A stretch of 64,000 bases of DNA, from positions 21,265-85,264 of the forward strand of contig NZ_SRYR01000011.1 in the NCBI RefSeq assembly GCF_004794105.1, given 5' to 3'. Below are positions 38,434 through 49,034 of this stretch, piece by piece (the stretch's first letter is position 1; each line of letters begins with the position of its first letter). This stretch comes from Clostridium sartagoforme (lineage in GTDB: Bacteria > Bacillota > Clostridia > Clostridiales > Clostridiaceae). The notes beneath the pieces are model-generated. The model made no database searches and was not told the origin of the DNA. It worked only from the letters and a program-made list of their open reading frames with translations. The position numbers were made by a program, and so were the translations under genes.

Positions 38434-40191
38434 ATGAAAAAAAATTTATCTTTTTACAAAGTATCTACTTTAATCTCAGCAATTTTAGCTATACTAATAA
38501 TTTATATAACCTTTAAAATTGGTCCTACACTAGGCGGACGAGCTTATCAAATAGGTATCGCATTATTTGTCCTAATCGTTATTATAGCTTCTAAACTATT
38601 TGATAAATCAAAAAGACTTCAAGAAATAGACTATCTACTACATTCTTGGCCAGAGGCTTATGATAATAAATTTGATTTCGAAAAAATCCATAAATTTTAT
38701 TATGAATTTGGTCCAGATGTTTTAAAAGAAAAAAACTTTCATAATATAGACGATCAAACTGCAGATGACCTAAACCTAGATGAAATCCTAAAAAAAATAA
38801 GTATATGTTCATCAACTCCTGGGGAGCAGATGTTATATTACCTTTTAAGAACTCCTAAAACCTCTAAGGATGAACTGGAAAAGAGAAACGATATAATTAA
38901 TCTTATAAATGAAGATCCTTCTTTAAGAGGTCATATTCAGCAAATACTTTCTAATTTAGGAAGACAACGAAAAGGAGAAGTATTCAATTTAATTAATACA
39001 GATGCTACACCTAATAAGGGAAAATTTCTACTATATAACCTTCTTGCTATTTCTTCAGTTATAGCTGTAGTATATTTTATACTTTTTGGTGCTAATAAAA
39101 TACCTACCTTCCTTGGTATTTTCGCTATATATATGTTTATTTCAATGAGGAGTGCAGCTGAAATAGAATATGAGTTATCTTCTCTTCAATACTTAGGTAA
39201 CTTTATTAGGGCAGCCAAAGAACTATCTAAGATTGATAATCCAATATTAAAGAATTACGTTTCACTGATTAATGAAAAAGTAGCTCCATTATCAAAGATA
39301 GATTCTAAAACAAAGTTTATATATTCTCAAAGTGAATTAGATATCTTTATAGAAACTATAAACGCTTTATTTTTAACTAGAATACGTTCTTACTACTCAG
39401 TTATAAATATTATTAAAGAAAATAGACAAAATCTTATTGAATTATATTCTTTAGTTGGAACTCTTGAAGCTTATGTTTCTGTAGCTTCCTTTAGGGATAG
39501 GCTTCCATACTATTGTTTACCTGATTTTATTGATAATAACGATAAAACCTTGTCTGTAGAAAATATTAATCACCCTTTACTAGAAGATGGGGTACCTAAT
39601 AGTATTTCTATTCTAAATCAAGGTATTATATTAACTGGGTCAAATATGTCTGGTAAATCTACATTTATGAGAACTATAGCAATAAACATACTATTATCTC
39701 AAACTATATATACATGCTATTCTAATAAATATAAAGCATCCTTCTTTAGGGTAATGTCTTCCTTAAGTCTATCAGATAATATTTTATCTGGTGCTAGCTA
39801 TTATTTAGAGGAATGTAAGTCTGTTCTTAGGATACTTAATTCTTTAGAAGAAGACGTACCTGCCTTTTGTATAATTGATGAAATATTTAAAGGAACTAAT
39901 CCTATTGAGAGGATAGCTGCCTCTAAAGAGATATTAAAATATATTATGGATAGAAATGCTCTATCAATAGTGGCTACTCATGATTTAGAATTAGCTGAGA
40001 GTTGTAATGAAAAATATTTGAAATATTACTTCTGTGAAGATATAGATGAAGAAGAAGGATTAGTTTTTGACTATATGCTTAAAGAAGGAATATGTAATAC
40101 AGGAAATGCTCTAAAATTATTATCTTTCTTAGGCTATCCTGAAGATATATTATCAAATTCAATTAGATCAATTGCAAATAAAAAACTATGA
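38434..40191 (+). CDS. Membrane-anchored MutS-like ATPase
   Basis: A 585-aa protein with two N-terminal membrane helices (about 12-30, 38-53), another hydrophobic pair near 195-235, MutS core/lever helices, and a C-terminal MutS-type ABC ATPase: Walker A LTGSNMSGKSTFMRT, the signature region SLSLSDNILSGASYYLEE, Walker B CIIDEIFKGTN and ATHDLELAE. It lacks the MutS mismatch-recognition domain and the Smr domain of MutS2. Function unknown; a membrane-tethered DNA role or an unrelated transport-like role are both possible. GGAGGTTT precedes the ATG. Confidence 0.8.
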   Translation: MKKNLSFYKVSTLISAILAILIIYITFKIGPTLGGRAYQIGIALFVLIVIIASKLFDKSKRLQEIDYLLHSWPEAYDNKFDFEKIHKFYYEFGPDVLKEKNFHNIDDQTADDLNLDEILKKISICSSTPGEQMLYYLLRTPKTSKDELEKRNDIINLINEDPSLRGHIQQILSNLGRQRKGEVFNLINTDATPNKGKFLLYNLLAISSVIAVVYFILFGANKIPTFLGIFAIYMFISMRSAAEIEYELSSLQYLGNFIRAAKELSKIDNPILKNYVSLINEKVAPLSKIDSKTKFIYSQSELDIFIETINALFLTRIRSYYSVINIIKENRQNLIELYSLVGTLEAYVSVASFRDRLPYYCLPDFIDNNDKTLSVENINHPLLEDGVPNSISILNQGIILTGSNMSGKSTFMRTIAINILLSQTIYTCYSNKYKASFFRVMSSLSLSDNILSGASYYLEECKSVLRILNSLEEDVPAFCIIDEIFKGTNPIERIAASKEILKYIMDRNALSIVATHDLELAESCNEKYLKYYFCEDIDEEEGLVFDYMLKEGICNTGNALKLLSFLGYPEDILSNSIRSIANKKL

Positions 40192-40224
40192 TTAAAGGTG
40201 CTGCTTCGCAAACAGCACCTTTAA
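40192..40224 (+). terminator. Terminator of the MutS-like gene
   Basis: A perfect 12-bp stem (40192-40203/40213-40224) with a 9-nt loop directly after the stop; tail AAAUAU, weakly U-rich. Confidence 0.7.
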
Positions 40225-40357
40225 AAATATACTAACTATTTTAAATCAATGTTATATTTTGTTAAAGTTCCTTAAATGTATAATTTAATTGCTAATAATT
40301 CTATATATTATTATAAAATAAATTTTCCAAAAGAATAAAAAAATACTAATTTAATTA

Positions 40358-40387
40358 TTGACATCATACCTTAATATATAATAGAAT
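40358..40387 (+). promoter_or_regulatory. Probable glnA promoter
   Basis: TTGACA (40358-40363), 18 nt, TAGAAT (40382-40387), about 118 bases before the glnA ATG. A TATAAT at 40377 has only 13-nt spacing and is less likely. Confidence 0.55.
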
Positions 40388-40456
40388 TTCTTTATAAATT
40401 ACTCAGTATTACGAACATTATATTGTTAGTTTTATTTAATTATTCGATTGTACACA

Positions 40457-40505
40457 GAAAGGAAGTGAATTTTTTCTTGCTATTTTTCGGCAAGAAAGCT
40501 TTTTT
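40457..40505 (+). promoter_or_regulatory. glnA leader with hairpin between ribosome binding site and start
   Basis: AAGGAAGTG (about 40459-40467) is the only good Shine-Dalgarno but lies some 40 nt before the ATG. Between them TTCTTGC (40474-40480) pairs with GCAAGAA (40490-40496), followed by GCTTTTTT, i.e. a terminator-like structure ending at the start codon. This may be an attenuator such as those used by ANTAR proteins on nitrogen genes. Confidence 0.5.
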
Positions 40506-42401
40506 ATGAAAGATTTAATTTATACGATTCCCAAATCACTACATAATAAAGAAGACTTATTTAAAATTTTTAATGATCATCCTGAGATAAAATTCGTATC
40601 TATAGTAGGTATCGATTTATCAGGTAATGATACCGATGAAAAAATTCCTGCAAAGTTATTTTTAGATGATATAGACTCATTCTTAAATGGTGTTGCCATT
40701 CAAACAGATGGATCATCCGTTGTACTTCCTGGAATCGCTACACTAAATGATGCAAAAGTAGATATGGTAGCAGATAAAAACGCTAATTGGTTTGTTGATT
40801 ATAATTATGATCATATAGATATTTCCACAAATAAACCTATTGGTACTCTTAGAATCCCTTCATTTTTAATCCACAATAATAAACCTGTATGTTCAAGAAA
40901 TATTCTTAACTCATCTGTTAAGACCTTTAAGTCAACTCTTCTAAATATATTCAAGAATAATCCTAATACTTTAAAGCCATTCAATATAACTTTTGATGAT
41001 ATAGATGAAATAGTAACAACCTCAGCTACAGAACTAGAATTCTGGGTTAAGACACCTAATGAGAAAGCTCATATAGAAGAATTATCTACATCTGAAGTTA
41101 TGCAAGAACAATATTGGACAAGAACTAAAGGAATAGTTAGAACAGCTTTAGAAGAAACCCTTTTATTAATGGAAGCTTATGGCTTCGAACCTGAAATGGG
41201 TCATAAGGAAGTTGGGGGAGTTAAGTCTCAACTAGATAGTAATGGACAATTCAATCATATAATGGAACAGCTTGAAATAGACTGGAAATATTCAGATGCT
41301 GCACAAGCTGCTGACAATGAAATTTTCGTTAAAATACTTACTCAAGAAACATTTAGAAGACACGGGTTAGATGTTTCCTTTAAAGCTAAACCTATTGATG
41401 GCGTGGCAGGATCAGGTATGCACGTTCATCTTGGAGTGAGTTTAAAACTTAAGAACGGAAAAAGAATCAACTTATTCCATGCTACAAAGAAAGATTTCTT
41501 AAGCACTATAGGTTATGGAGCAATAATGGGGATTTTAAAGAACTATGAAATAATGAATCCATTTATCTCTTCTACTAATGGAGCCTTTAAGAGATTAAAG
41601 CCTGGCTTTGAAGCTCCTATTTGTATAGTAACTTCACTTGGTATGTCTCCAGACAATCCATCAAGAAATAGAACTATACTTATTGGATTGATTAGAGATT
41701 TAATAAACCCTATGGCTACTAGATTTGAACTTAGATCTCCAAATCCACACTCTAATATTTATTTAGCTATATCTGTTTCTTATATGGCTATGTTAGATGG
41801 AATAATATATGCCCTTGAAAATAATAAAACTGAAGAAGAACTTTTAGCTGAATTATCTAAAAAACCTGGAGAAGATGCAGATTACTTAGAAAAATCTAGA
41901 GCATATAGAACTGAAGAAGATGTATTTGAATTCTTCACTGATGAAGAAAGAGATGAGTACTTCGGTAAGGCTCCTGCTACAGTTTACGAAAACTTAATTC
42001 AATTAGATAAATATCCTGAAAAGTTAGAAGTCTTAAGAAGAAATGATGTATTTAGTGATAGCATTATAAACAGCTTTAAATTAGCTATAACTCAAAGATG
42101 GACAACTGATATAATTCATAGAATTATTCTAAATCATGCAACTGAAGTAAGAAGCTTTAAGCAACTTCATTCAGTAAATGCTTTAGACTTAGATATATCT
42201 AACTGGATGACTATCAATAATCTAAGACATTATATAATGAAGGATACTTATACTACTAAGAGTTTATTTACTCGTACTAAAGAAGCAATTTCAAATAAAG
42301 ATTATGCATTAGCATCTAATCTACTTCTTGAATTAGAAGATAGTATGAAAAAACTTAGAGAACTTTATAGCAACTATACTAAGAATTTATTAGATATATA
42401 A
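40506..42401 (+). CDS. glnA: Glutamine synthetase
   Basis: ATP-dependent amidation of glutamate. The 631-aa protein is longer than GSI (about 440) and has a C-terminal extension of about 150 helical residues. Catalytic features: ELEFWVK (first metal-site Glu), EPEMGHKEVGGVKSQLD, GVAGSGMHVHLGVS, SSTNGAFKRLKPGFEAP (substrate loop), NPSRNRTILIGL and ATRFELRSPNP. The N-terminal VQIQTDGSS-like block is replaced by VAIQTDGSSVVLPG. This long clostridial type is distinct from classical GSI. Own promoter and an unusual leader. No ammonium transporter or PII gene nearby. Confidence 0.9.
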   Translation: MKDLIYTIPKSLHNKEDLFKIFNDHPEIKFVSIVGIDLSGNDTDEKIPAKLFLDDIDSFLNGVAIQTDGSSVVLPGIATLNDAKVDMVADKNANWFVDYNYDHIDISTNKPIGTLRIPSFLIHNNKPVCSRNILNSSVKTFKSTLLNIFKNNPNTLKPFNITFDDIDEIVTTSATELEFWVKTPNEKAHIEELSTSEVMQEQYWTRTKGIVRTALEETLLLMEAYGFEPEMGHKEVGGVKSQLDSNGQFNHIMEQLEIDWKYSDAAQAADNEIFVKILTQETFRRHGLDVSFKAKPIDGVAGSGMHVHLGVSLKLKNGKRINLFHATKKDFLSTIGYGAIMGILKNYEIMNPFISSTNGAFKRLKPGFEAPICIVTSLGMSPDNPSRNRTILIGLIRDLINPMATRFELRSPNPHSNIYLAISVSYMAMLDGIIYALENNKTEEELLAELSKKPGEDADYLEKSRAYRTEEDVFEFFTDEERDEYFGKAPATVYENLIQLDKYPEKLEVLRRNDVFSDSIINSFKLAITQRWTTDIIHRIILNHATEVRSFKQLHSVNALDLDISNWMTINNLRHYIMKDTYTTKSLFTRTKEAISNKDYALASNLLLELEDSMKKLRELYSNYTKNLLDI

Positions 42402-42465
42402 ATAGAAATTTTTCAGTCTTAAAAGGACTAGAAACTACTATAATTATATAAAATTAATTGTTTTT

Positions 42466-42485
42466 AAAACTCCTACGGGAGTTTT
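42466..42485 (+). terminator. glnA terminator
   Basis: An 8-bp stem AAAACTCC/GGAGTTTT with a UACG loop and a U-run, 65 bases past the stop. Confidence 0.82.
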
Positions 42486-42664
42486 TTTATTATTCCTTCT
42501 TAATTTTATGTTGTACAACATCACCTTAAAAAGATACTGTTTTTCATTAAGCTACCACATATATATTTTAATTTGCATACATTTCAATCTTCTTTATACT
42601 TTATGGTAAATTTTAGTAATAAATGTTAAAATATTATAAGTAGTTCTTTATGGGAGGTATTAAG

Positions 42665-43102
42665 ATGCAAGAAGTAAAAATACAAATAAAAGAATTATTA
42701 GAAGAAAATCAATGGAGATCAGCTTTTAAAGTAGTAAAGCAGCTAAGAACAGATTTGGATGAGGATAAATATCTTCAACTTGTTAAATTAATTCATAATG
42801 ATGGCTATAGGATGATTTCATTACTAGAAAACAATGAAATTGTTGCTATTATAGGTTTTACTATATGTACAAATCTTCATTCAGGTAAACATGTTTGGGT
42901 TGATGATTTAATAACAGATGAAAATAAAAGGTCTAGAGGTTATGGAGAAAAACTTCTTTCTTATGTTGAAAATATAGGTATAGAAAATGGTTGTGAAATA
43001 ATATCTCTATCTTCTGGCTTACAAAGAACAAGAGCACATAAATTTTATGAAGAAAAAATGCAATTTAACAGGACAAGTTATCTTTTTAAGAAAAATATTT
43101 AA
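42665..43102 (+). CDS. GNAT N-acetyltransferase
   Basis: A 145-aa acetyltransferase: central VGFTICTNLHSGKHVWVDDL-like strands (IIGFTICTNLHSGKHVWVDD), acetyl-CoA loop DENKRSRGYGEKLLSYVE, then SSGLQRTRAHKFYEEKM. The ATG at 42665 is preferred because GGGAGGT at 42651-42657 lies between it and the ATG at 42650. Substrate unknown. Confidence 0.82.
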   Translation: MQEVKIQIKELLEENQWRSAFKVVKQLRTDLDEDKYLQLVKLIHNDGYRMISLLENNEIVAIIGFTICTNLHSGKHVWVDDLITDENKRSRGYGEKLLSYVENIGIENGCEIISLSSGLQRTRAHKFYEEKMQFNRTSYLFKKNI

Positions 43103-43254
43103 TTAATATTTAATTTATTTGAAAAAACTAAATATATTTTTACAATGTCGCAACTATTTTATGGAAGTATCTAGAAATATATTGTATAGTATGGTTGTAT
43201 TGGATATTTATTTATTGAAAATACTAAAACACTACAGATAAAGGAAGGTATTAA

Positions 43255-44514
43255 ATGTATTCAGGATTAATAGATACCATAAATACTTTTATTCAAAGCC
43301 TAATGTTTGTATTGGCAGCGGACTACTGTGTTCAAAACAAATATAAAAGAAGCAAAATACAAATATTCATATTCGTAATTTTTATTTCTTTATTAATGGC
43401 AACAACCACAACCATAATGGGGAATTCTAGTTTATCAATCATAATAATTCACGTTCAACAGTTATTATTCTTTCCTTTTCTCGCTTATAAAAAAGATAGA
43501 TTAGGATCTATAATTGGTTATAGCATAATTTATTTAATAATCGGTATAAATGCTATTATAAGCTTTATGTTGTTTATCCTCTTAATAAATAATTCAAAAA
43601 TAGATGTAACTTTAGCAAATATATTAGTTATGTATATACCTCAATTTATAATTTCATTTTTAGTTCTAAAGAACTTGAAATTCATATACAAGGTTAATCT
43701 TATCATTAAATCAAGAGTTTCATCTATCTTTGTTTTAATAACAACAACCTTAGTAGCTGATTTTATAATATCTTTTTTATTTATTTATAATGATAAAGAT
43801 AATCCTCTTTTTAAAGAAATAGTATTTTTATTATTAGGTTCATTTATTGTTTTATTAACTCTATACTTTGCAAATATAGAAAAAAAATCAATTGAAATTA
43901 GTAGATTAAATAAGGAATTAGAAAAGAAGATTACTGAGCTAAAAAAGATAAAACATGATTATGGATCCCAAATCTCATATTTATATGGAGCTTATTTAAT
44001 GGAGAACTATGAAAAATTAGGTGACTTACTTAAAGGAATAATAGCTGGTTATGACATATCTTCTCAGGTTAAGATCTTATCATCAGAATCATCTATTATA
44101 TCACAAATAGTAAACTCAACCGATTTAAAAGATGTTGATGTTTTAATAGATGAAAAAGCTGATTTAGAAAGTATATCTATAGGAGAATTGGAACTACAAA
44201 GAATAATCTCTAATATTATTAGAAATTCTATAGAAGCCATAAACGGAAGTGGACTACTAATGATTAAAAGCTATTATAATTATAATTATTTAGTAATTGA
44301 TATACAAAATAACGGCCCCAAAATAGATGATAAGATTATTGATAAGATTTTTGAAAAAGGATTCTCTACTAAGGAAAATAAACATGGAGATAATGGGTTT
44401 GGATTACATATAGTTAAAGAAATAATTGATAATAATAATGGAAGCATTTCTGTAAATAGTAATGATGATTTAACTACATTTACTATAAAGCTACCTTATA
44501 TATTAGATAATTAA
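43255..44514 (+). CDS. Orphan GHKL sensor histidine kinase (AgrC/CitA-like)
   Basis: A 419-aa membrane kinase. About six helices in residues 1-210, a coiled coil (KSIEISRLNKELEKKITELK), the phospho-acceptor His in KKIKHDYGSQ, then the GHKL ATPase with N-box NIIRNSIEAING, DIQNNGPKID and G-box GFGLHIVKEII. The layout matches AgrC-type peptide sensors. No response regulator and no agrB/agrD gene lies beside it. AAAGGAAG precedes the ATG. It is followed 50 bases later by a metallopeptidase-like gene in the same direction. Confidence 0.85.
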   Translation: MYSGLIDTINTFIQSLMFVLAADYCVQNKYKRSKIQIFIFVIFISLLMATTTTIMGNSSLSIIIIHVQQLLFFPFLAYKKDRLGSIIGYSIIYLIIGINAIISFMLFILLINNSKIDVTLANILVMYIPQFIISFLVLKNLKFIYKVNLIIKSRVSSIFVLITTTLVADFIISFLFIYNDKDNPLFKEIVFLLLGSFIVLLTLYFANIEKKSIEISRLNKELEKKITELKKIKHDYGSQISYLYGAYLMENYEKLGDLLKGIIAGYDISSQVKILSSESSIISQIVNSTDLKDVDVLIDEKADLESISIGELELQRIISNIIRNSIEAINGSGLLMIKSYYNYNYLVIDIQNNGPKIDDKIIDKIFEKGFSTKENKHGDNGFGLHIVKEIIDNNNGSISVNSNDDLTTFTIKLPYILDN

Positions 44515-44564
44515 ATCTTTAACTGATATTAATTAAATTATATTAGACTAATATGGGGGTAGGC

Positions 44565-45254
44565 ATGAGGCATATTAATAATAATTTCTTTGATATATAC
44601 TATTACGATGAATTATCAGATTCAGATTTAAAAAGTATTATTATAGAACACGAAAAATCCTACAAATTTTTCGAGGTTTTTTTCAATAGAAAAATTGATT
44701 TTAAATTAAAGTTGTTTGTTTATGATAAGCCAGAGGATGTAGGAGCTGCCTATGGTGATAATGATCCATGTAACGGTTTCGCTAGAGAACCTAACGAACT
44801 ACATTTTGTCTATAATGAAAAAATTAAATGTATAGGCAATCATGAGCTTGCTCATATATTATCTTATCTATATATGGGGCGACCTGATTCTAGCTTTATA
44901 CGAGAAGGATTTGCAGAATTTACAGAAGAATACTGGGTAAATATGATTAATGGAGAGCCTGTACGTAAAACTCATTATGAATGGGCCAAGTTGTATTTTG
45001 TATCAAATAAAAAATTCGATATAAAGGATGTATTATTTGACTCTGAAAGATTCCATCAAGAAGTAGATACAGATGGTTGTTTTTATACTTACCCATTATC
45101 AGGAGCATTTACAAGGTTTTTAGTTGAAAGGTATGGCCAAGCAAAATATTTAGATTTTTATAGGAACGCTAGTAAAGAAAATCTTACTTTACTATATGGC
45201 AATTATGATTTGATATTAGCTGAATTTGAAAATTATGTAGTTAAAGAAAAATAA
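44565..45254 (+). CDS. Zinc metallopeptidase-like protein (HExxH)
   Basis: A 229-aa soluble protein with a gluzincin-like site: NHELAHILSYL, followed after about 15 residues by FIREGFAEFTEEYW, giving HExxH and a downstream Glu ligand. No signal peptide, so it should act in the cytoplasm or on an internal substrate. No closer family recognised; it resembles M48/MA-clan remnants. ATG 44565 follows GGGGGTAGGC; an ATG at 44553 is in frame but poorly placed. Possibly in operon with the sensor kinase. Confidence 0.65.
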   Translation: MRHINNNFFDIYYYDELSDSDLKSIIIEHEKSYKFFEVFFNRKIDFKLKLFVYDKPEDVGAAYGDNDPCNGFAREPNELHFVYNEKIKCIGNHELAHILSYLYMGRPDSSFIREGFAEFTEEYWVNMINGEPVRKTHYEWAKLYFVSNKKFDIKDVLFDSERFHQEVDTDGCFYTYPLSGAFTRFLVERYGQAKYLDFYRNASKENLTLLYGNYDLILAEFENYVVKEK

Positions 45255-45281
45255 AGGCTCAGGGGTGACTGAGCCTTTATT
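45250..45281. terminator. Bidirectional terminator
   Basis: A perfect 13-bp stem (45250-45262/45269-45281) overlaps the stop of the rightward gene and abuts the stop of the leftward gene at 45282; tails U-rich on both sides. Confidence 0.88.
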
Positions 45282-45575
45282 TTATATCCATGCTGGAATA
45301 TGTATTTTATCACTATTAATAAGTGAAATGTTGTCTTCTATTCTTCTTCTTTTACTAATTATATTTCTTTTCTTTATAGAGTTTTTATTTATAAACTCTT
45401 CAGCTTCTTTTAAACTGTTTGCCTTAAATATAAATGTCCATCCATTCTTATCGTATTTTCCTGTGCAAATCATATATTTATTATTATCATAATCTTTATG
45501 TTGTCTATCTATTATTAAGCTCTTAAATTCTCCAATTGTTTCATAATTTAATTTTACAAAAATATCATTATTCAT
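45282..45575 (-). CDS. Small hypothetical protein
   Basis: A 97-aa soluble protein (MNNDIFVKLNYETIGEFKSL; then DKNGWTFIFKANSLKEAEEF) with a basic segment KKRNIISKRRR near residue 75. No family recognised. GGAGGGG precedes two adjacent ATGs (45578 and 45575). Confidence 0.6.
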   Translation of the reverse strand: MNNDIFVKLNYETIGEFKSLIIDRQHKDYDNNKYMICTGKYDKNGWTFIFKANSLKEAEEFINKNSIKKRNIISKRRRIEDNISLINSDKIHIPAWI

Positions 45576-45738
45576 CATAACCCCTCCAACCAAACATAAG
45601 TTCTATAATTATATTAATCGAACACACGTTCAAAGTCAATACTTTTGGTAAATTTTATTTGTATAATTATATTTAGATATTTTTTACCAATAATATCTCA
45701 CAAATTATATAACTTTTTTTAATATAATATATGAAAAA

Positions 45739-45764
45739 GGAGTTCAGATACTTACCTGAACTCC
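45739..45764 (-). terminator. carAB terminator
   Basis: A perfect 9-bp stem (45739-45747/45756-45764, GGAGTTCAG) and 8-nt loop, followed leftward by UUUUUCAU, 48 bases past the carB stop. Confidence 0.8.
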
Positions 45765-45811
45765 CCATTTATCAATTAGTAATTTTCTTATCCCCTATAT
45801 AAGGAATTTTT

Positions 45812-48800
45812 CTATTCTGCTGCTATATCATATACCTCTAGGTCTTTTTCTTCTATACCTAAAGACTTCACTTCTGCAATAGCTCTTAGTGTATCTAAGG
45901 CTGTTATTACACCTATATTTCTCTCTACGGCTGCTCTTCTTATTATAAATCCATCTCTCTTAGAGTCATTTCCTTTAGTTGGAGTATTAACTACTAAGTC
46001 AACTTCTTTATTCTTAATTACATCTAAGATATTTGGTGCATCTTCATGTAACTTTCTAACTACTTCAACTTCAATATCAGCTTCTCTTAAAAGCTTAGCT
46101 GTTCCTTCTGTTGCAACAAACTTGTAACCAGTACTTGCTAACATCTTAGCTATTGGCAAGAATTCTTGTTTATCATGCTTCTTGATAGTTGCTAATATCT
46201 TACCTTTCTTATTTGAAGGATACATACTTCCCCCTACAAAGCCTTTGAATAAAGCTTCTTGAATATTTCTACCTACTCCTAAAACTTCTCCTGTAGACTT
46301 CATTTCAGGTCCTAAAGATACTTCAACCTTTGGAAGCTTTTGAGTTGAGAATACTGGAACCTTAACAGATACTAAATCTGGCTCCTTGTATATATCTACT
46401 CCATAGCCTAAATCTTTTAACTTATGTCCAAGCATTACCTTTGTAGCTAAGTCTACTATTGGAACTTTACTTACCTTACTTATATAAGGAACAGTTCTTG
46501 ATGCTCTTGGGTTAACTTCTATTATATAAAGTTCGCCTTCAAACTCTATAAATTGAATGTTTATCATTCCCTTTATTCCTATAGCAACTGCTAATTTCTT
46601 AGTATAATCTAATACCTTATCTTTGATTTCCTTGCTTATATTTTGGCTAGGATACATAGTAACTGAGTCTCCTGAGTGAACCCCAGCTCTTTCTAGATGT
46701 TCCATAACTCCTGGGATTAATATTTCTTCTCCATCAGATATAGCATCTACTTCTATTTCTCTACCCATTAAATATTTATCTACTAATATTGGATTTTTCT
46801 TATCCTTCGCAAAAGCATTCTTTAAGTAGTACTTTAACTCATCTTCATCATGAGTTATTTCCATACCTTGTCCCCCTAAAACGTATGAAGGTCTAACTAA
46901 TACTGGGAAGCCTAATCTTCTAGCCTCTTCTAAACCTTCTTCTATATTCCAAACCCCTTTACCTTTTGGTCTATCGATCCCTAGATTTTCTAATAATTCA
47001 TCAAACTTTTCTCTATCTTCAGCCATATCTATTTGATCTGCAGTAGTTCCTAAAGTCTTTATCCCCTTTTCCTTTAAGAAATTTGCAAGCTTAATAGCTG
47101 TTTGACCACCAAATTGAAGTATAACTCCATCTGGATTTTCCTTTTCAATTATATTTAGTACATCTTCTTCTGTTAATGGTTCGAAGTATAATTTATCAGA
47201 AATATTAAAGTCTGTACTTACTGTTTCTGGATTATTATTTACTATTATAGTTTCTATACCCATTTTCTTTAATGATTTTACGCAGTGAACTGAAGCATAG
47301 TCGAATTCAATACCTTGTCCTATTCTAATTGGACCTGATCCTATAACTATTACCTTCTTATTATTAGATACTTCTACTTCATCATATTGCTCATAAGTTG
47401 AGTAGTAGTATGGTGATAAAGCTTCGAATTCTCCACCACAAGTATCAACCATCTTATATGCAGGCTTAATGTTCCATATAGATCTTAGTCTATAAACATC
47501 TTCTGGACTAACTCTAAGCATATCTGCTATAGCCTTATCTGAGAATCCTTTTTTCTTTAAGTTTAATAACCATTCTTTATCTAAATCTTCTATTTTGCTT
47601 AACTTTAATCTAGTTTCTTCATGAATTATCCATTTGAACTTTTCTAAGAAGAATATATCTATTCCAGTTATCTTAGCAATACTTTCTATTCTGTAATCTC
47701 TTCTGATCATTTCAGCTAAAGCAAATAATCTTTCATCATCTGGTTTAACTACTATTGATTTTAATTCTTGAATACTTAATTCCTTAAATTTTGGATGATC
47801 TAAAGAGTATTTTCCTATTTCTAAACTTCTTATACCCTTTAATAGTGCAGCTTCTAGGTTTGCTCCTATAGCCATTATTTCTCCTGTTGCCATCATCTTA
47901 GTTCCTAAAGCTCTATCTGCTGTAAAGAACTTATCAAAAGGCCACTTTGGAATCTTAACTACTACGTAATCTAAAGTTGGTTCAAAGCAAGCGTAAGTCT
48001 TTTGAGTTACTGCATTTTTAATTTCATCTAATCCATATCCTAAAGCTATCTTTGCTGCAAGTTTAGCTATTGGATAACCAGTTGCCTTAGATGCTAAAGC
48101 TGATGATCTAGAAACTCTTGGATTAATTTCTATTACTGCATATTCAAATGAATTTGGATTTAATGCAAATTGTACATTACATCCACCTTCAATACCTACA
48201 GCATTTATTATATTTATTGCTGAAGTTCTAAGCATTTGATATTCTTTATCTGATAAAGTTTGTGATGGAGCTACAACTATACTATCTCCTGTATGGATAC
48301 CAACTGGATCTATATTTTCCATATTACATACAGTTATACAGTTTCCATAAGAGTCTCTCATTACTTCGTACTCTACTTCTTTCCATCCCTTAACTGACTT
48401 TTCTAATAAAACTTGTCCTATAGTACTTAACTGTAATCCTGAAGCTAATATTTCTCTAAGCTCTGCTTCATTATCAGCTATTCCACCACCAGTTCCTCCT
48501 AGTGTGTAAGCTGGTCTAACTATTACTGGATAACCTATTTCATTTGCATACTTAATTCCAGCTTCCATTTCAGTTATTATTTCACTTTGAATAACTGGTT
48601 CATTTATTCTATTCATCATATTTCTGAAGAGCTCTCTATCTTCACCTTCTTTAATAGATTGAATAGATGTTCCAATAACTTTTACATTATACTTATCTAA
48701 TATTCCAGCTTCATATAATTCAACTGCTAAGTTAAGTCCTGTTTGACCACCCATTCCTGTAATCATACTATCTGGTTTTTCCTTAGCAATTACTTTTTCT

Positions 48801-49021
48801 AAAAACTCTATTGTTAATGGTTCTATATATATCTTATCTGCAACTTCTGCATCAGTCATGATAGTTGCTGGATTTGAATTAACTAATACTACTTCTATTC
48901 CTTCTTCCTTAAGTGCTTGGCAAGCTTGAGTTCCTGAATAATCGAATTCAGCTGCTTGTCCTATTACTATTGGACCTGATCCTATAACTAAAACTTTTTT
49001 AATATCCTTATTTAATGGCAT
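45812..49021 (-). CDS. carB: Carbamoyl-phosphate synthase large subunit
   Basis: The 1069-aa subunit makes carbamoyl phosphate from bicarbonate, ammonia (channelled from CarA) and 2 ATP, feeding pyrimidine and arginine synthesis. Two ATP-grasp halves are visible: half 1 with [20 protein letters not shown] and [18 protein letters not shown]; half 2 with [20 protein letters not shown] and [19 protein letters not shown]-terminal MGS-like allosteric domain (from about 935, [20 protein letters not shown]) follows. It comes 13 bases after carA and is cotranscribed. Confidence 0.97.
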   Translation of the reverse strand: MPLNKDIKKVLVIGSGPIVIGQAAEFDYSGTQACQALKEEGIEVVLVNSNPATIMTDAEVADKIYIEPLTIEFLEKVIAKEKPDSMITGMGGQTGLNLAVELYEAGILDKYNVKVIGTSIQSIKEGEDRELFRNMMNRINEPVIQSEIITEMEAGIKYANEIGYPVIVRPAYTLGGTGGGIADNEAELREILASGLQLSTIGQVLLEKSVKGWKEVEYEVMRDSYGNCITVCNMENIDPVGIHTGDSIVVAPSQTLSDKEYQMLRTSAINIINAVGIEGGCNVQFALNPNSFEYAVIEINPRVSRSSALASKATGYPIAKLAAKIALGYGLDEIKNAVTQKTYACFEPTLDYVVVKIPKWPFDKFFTADRALGTKMMATGEIMAIGANLEAALLKGIRSLEIGKYSLDHPKFKELSIQELKSIVVKPDDERLFALAEMIRRDYRIESIAKITGIDIFFLEKFKWIIHEETRLKLSKIEDLDKEWLLNLKKKGFSDKAIADMLRVSPEDVYRLRSIWNIKPAYKMVDTCGGEFEALSPYYYSTYEQYDEVEVSNNKKVIVIGSGPIRIGQGIEFDYASVHCVKSLKKMGIETIIVNNNPETVSTDFNISDKLYFEPLTEEDVLNIIEKENPDGVILQFGGQTAIKLANFLKEKGIKTLGTTADQIDMAEDREKFDELLENLGIDRPKGKGVWNIEEGLEEARRLGFPVLVRPSYVLGGQGMEITHDEDELKYYLKNAFAKDKKNPILVDKYLMGREIEVDAISDGEEILIPGVMEHLERAGVHSGDSVTMYPSQNISKEIKDKVLDYTKKLAVAIGIKGMINIQFIEFEGELYIIEVNPRASRTVPYISKVSKVPIVDLATKVMLGHKLKDLGYGVDIYKEPDLVSVKVPVFSTQKLPKVEVSLGPEMKSTGEVLGVGRNIQEALFKGFVGGSMYPSNKKGKILATIKKHDKQEFLPIAKMLASTGYKFVATEGTAKLLREADIEVEVVRKLHEDAPNILDVIKNKEVDLVVNTPTKGNDSKRDGFIIRRAAVERNIGVITALDTLRAIAEVKSLGIEEKDLEVYDIAAE

Positions 49022-49034
49022 ATCCTAACCCCTC

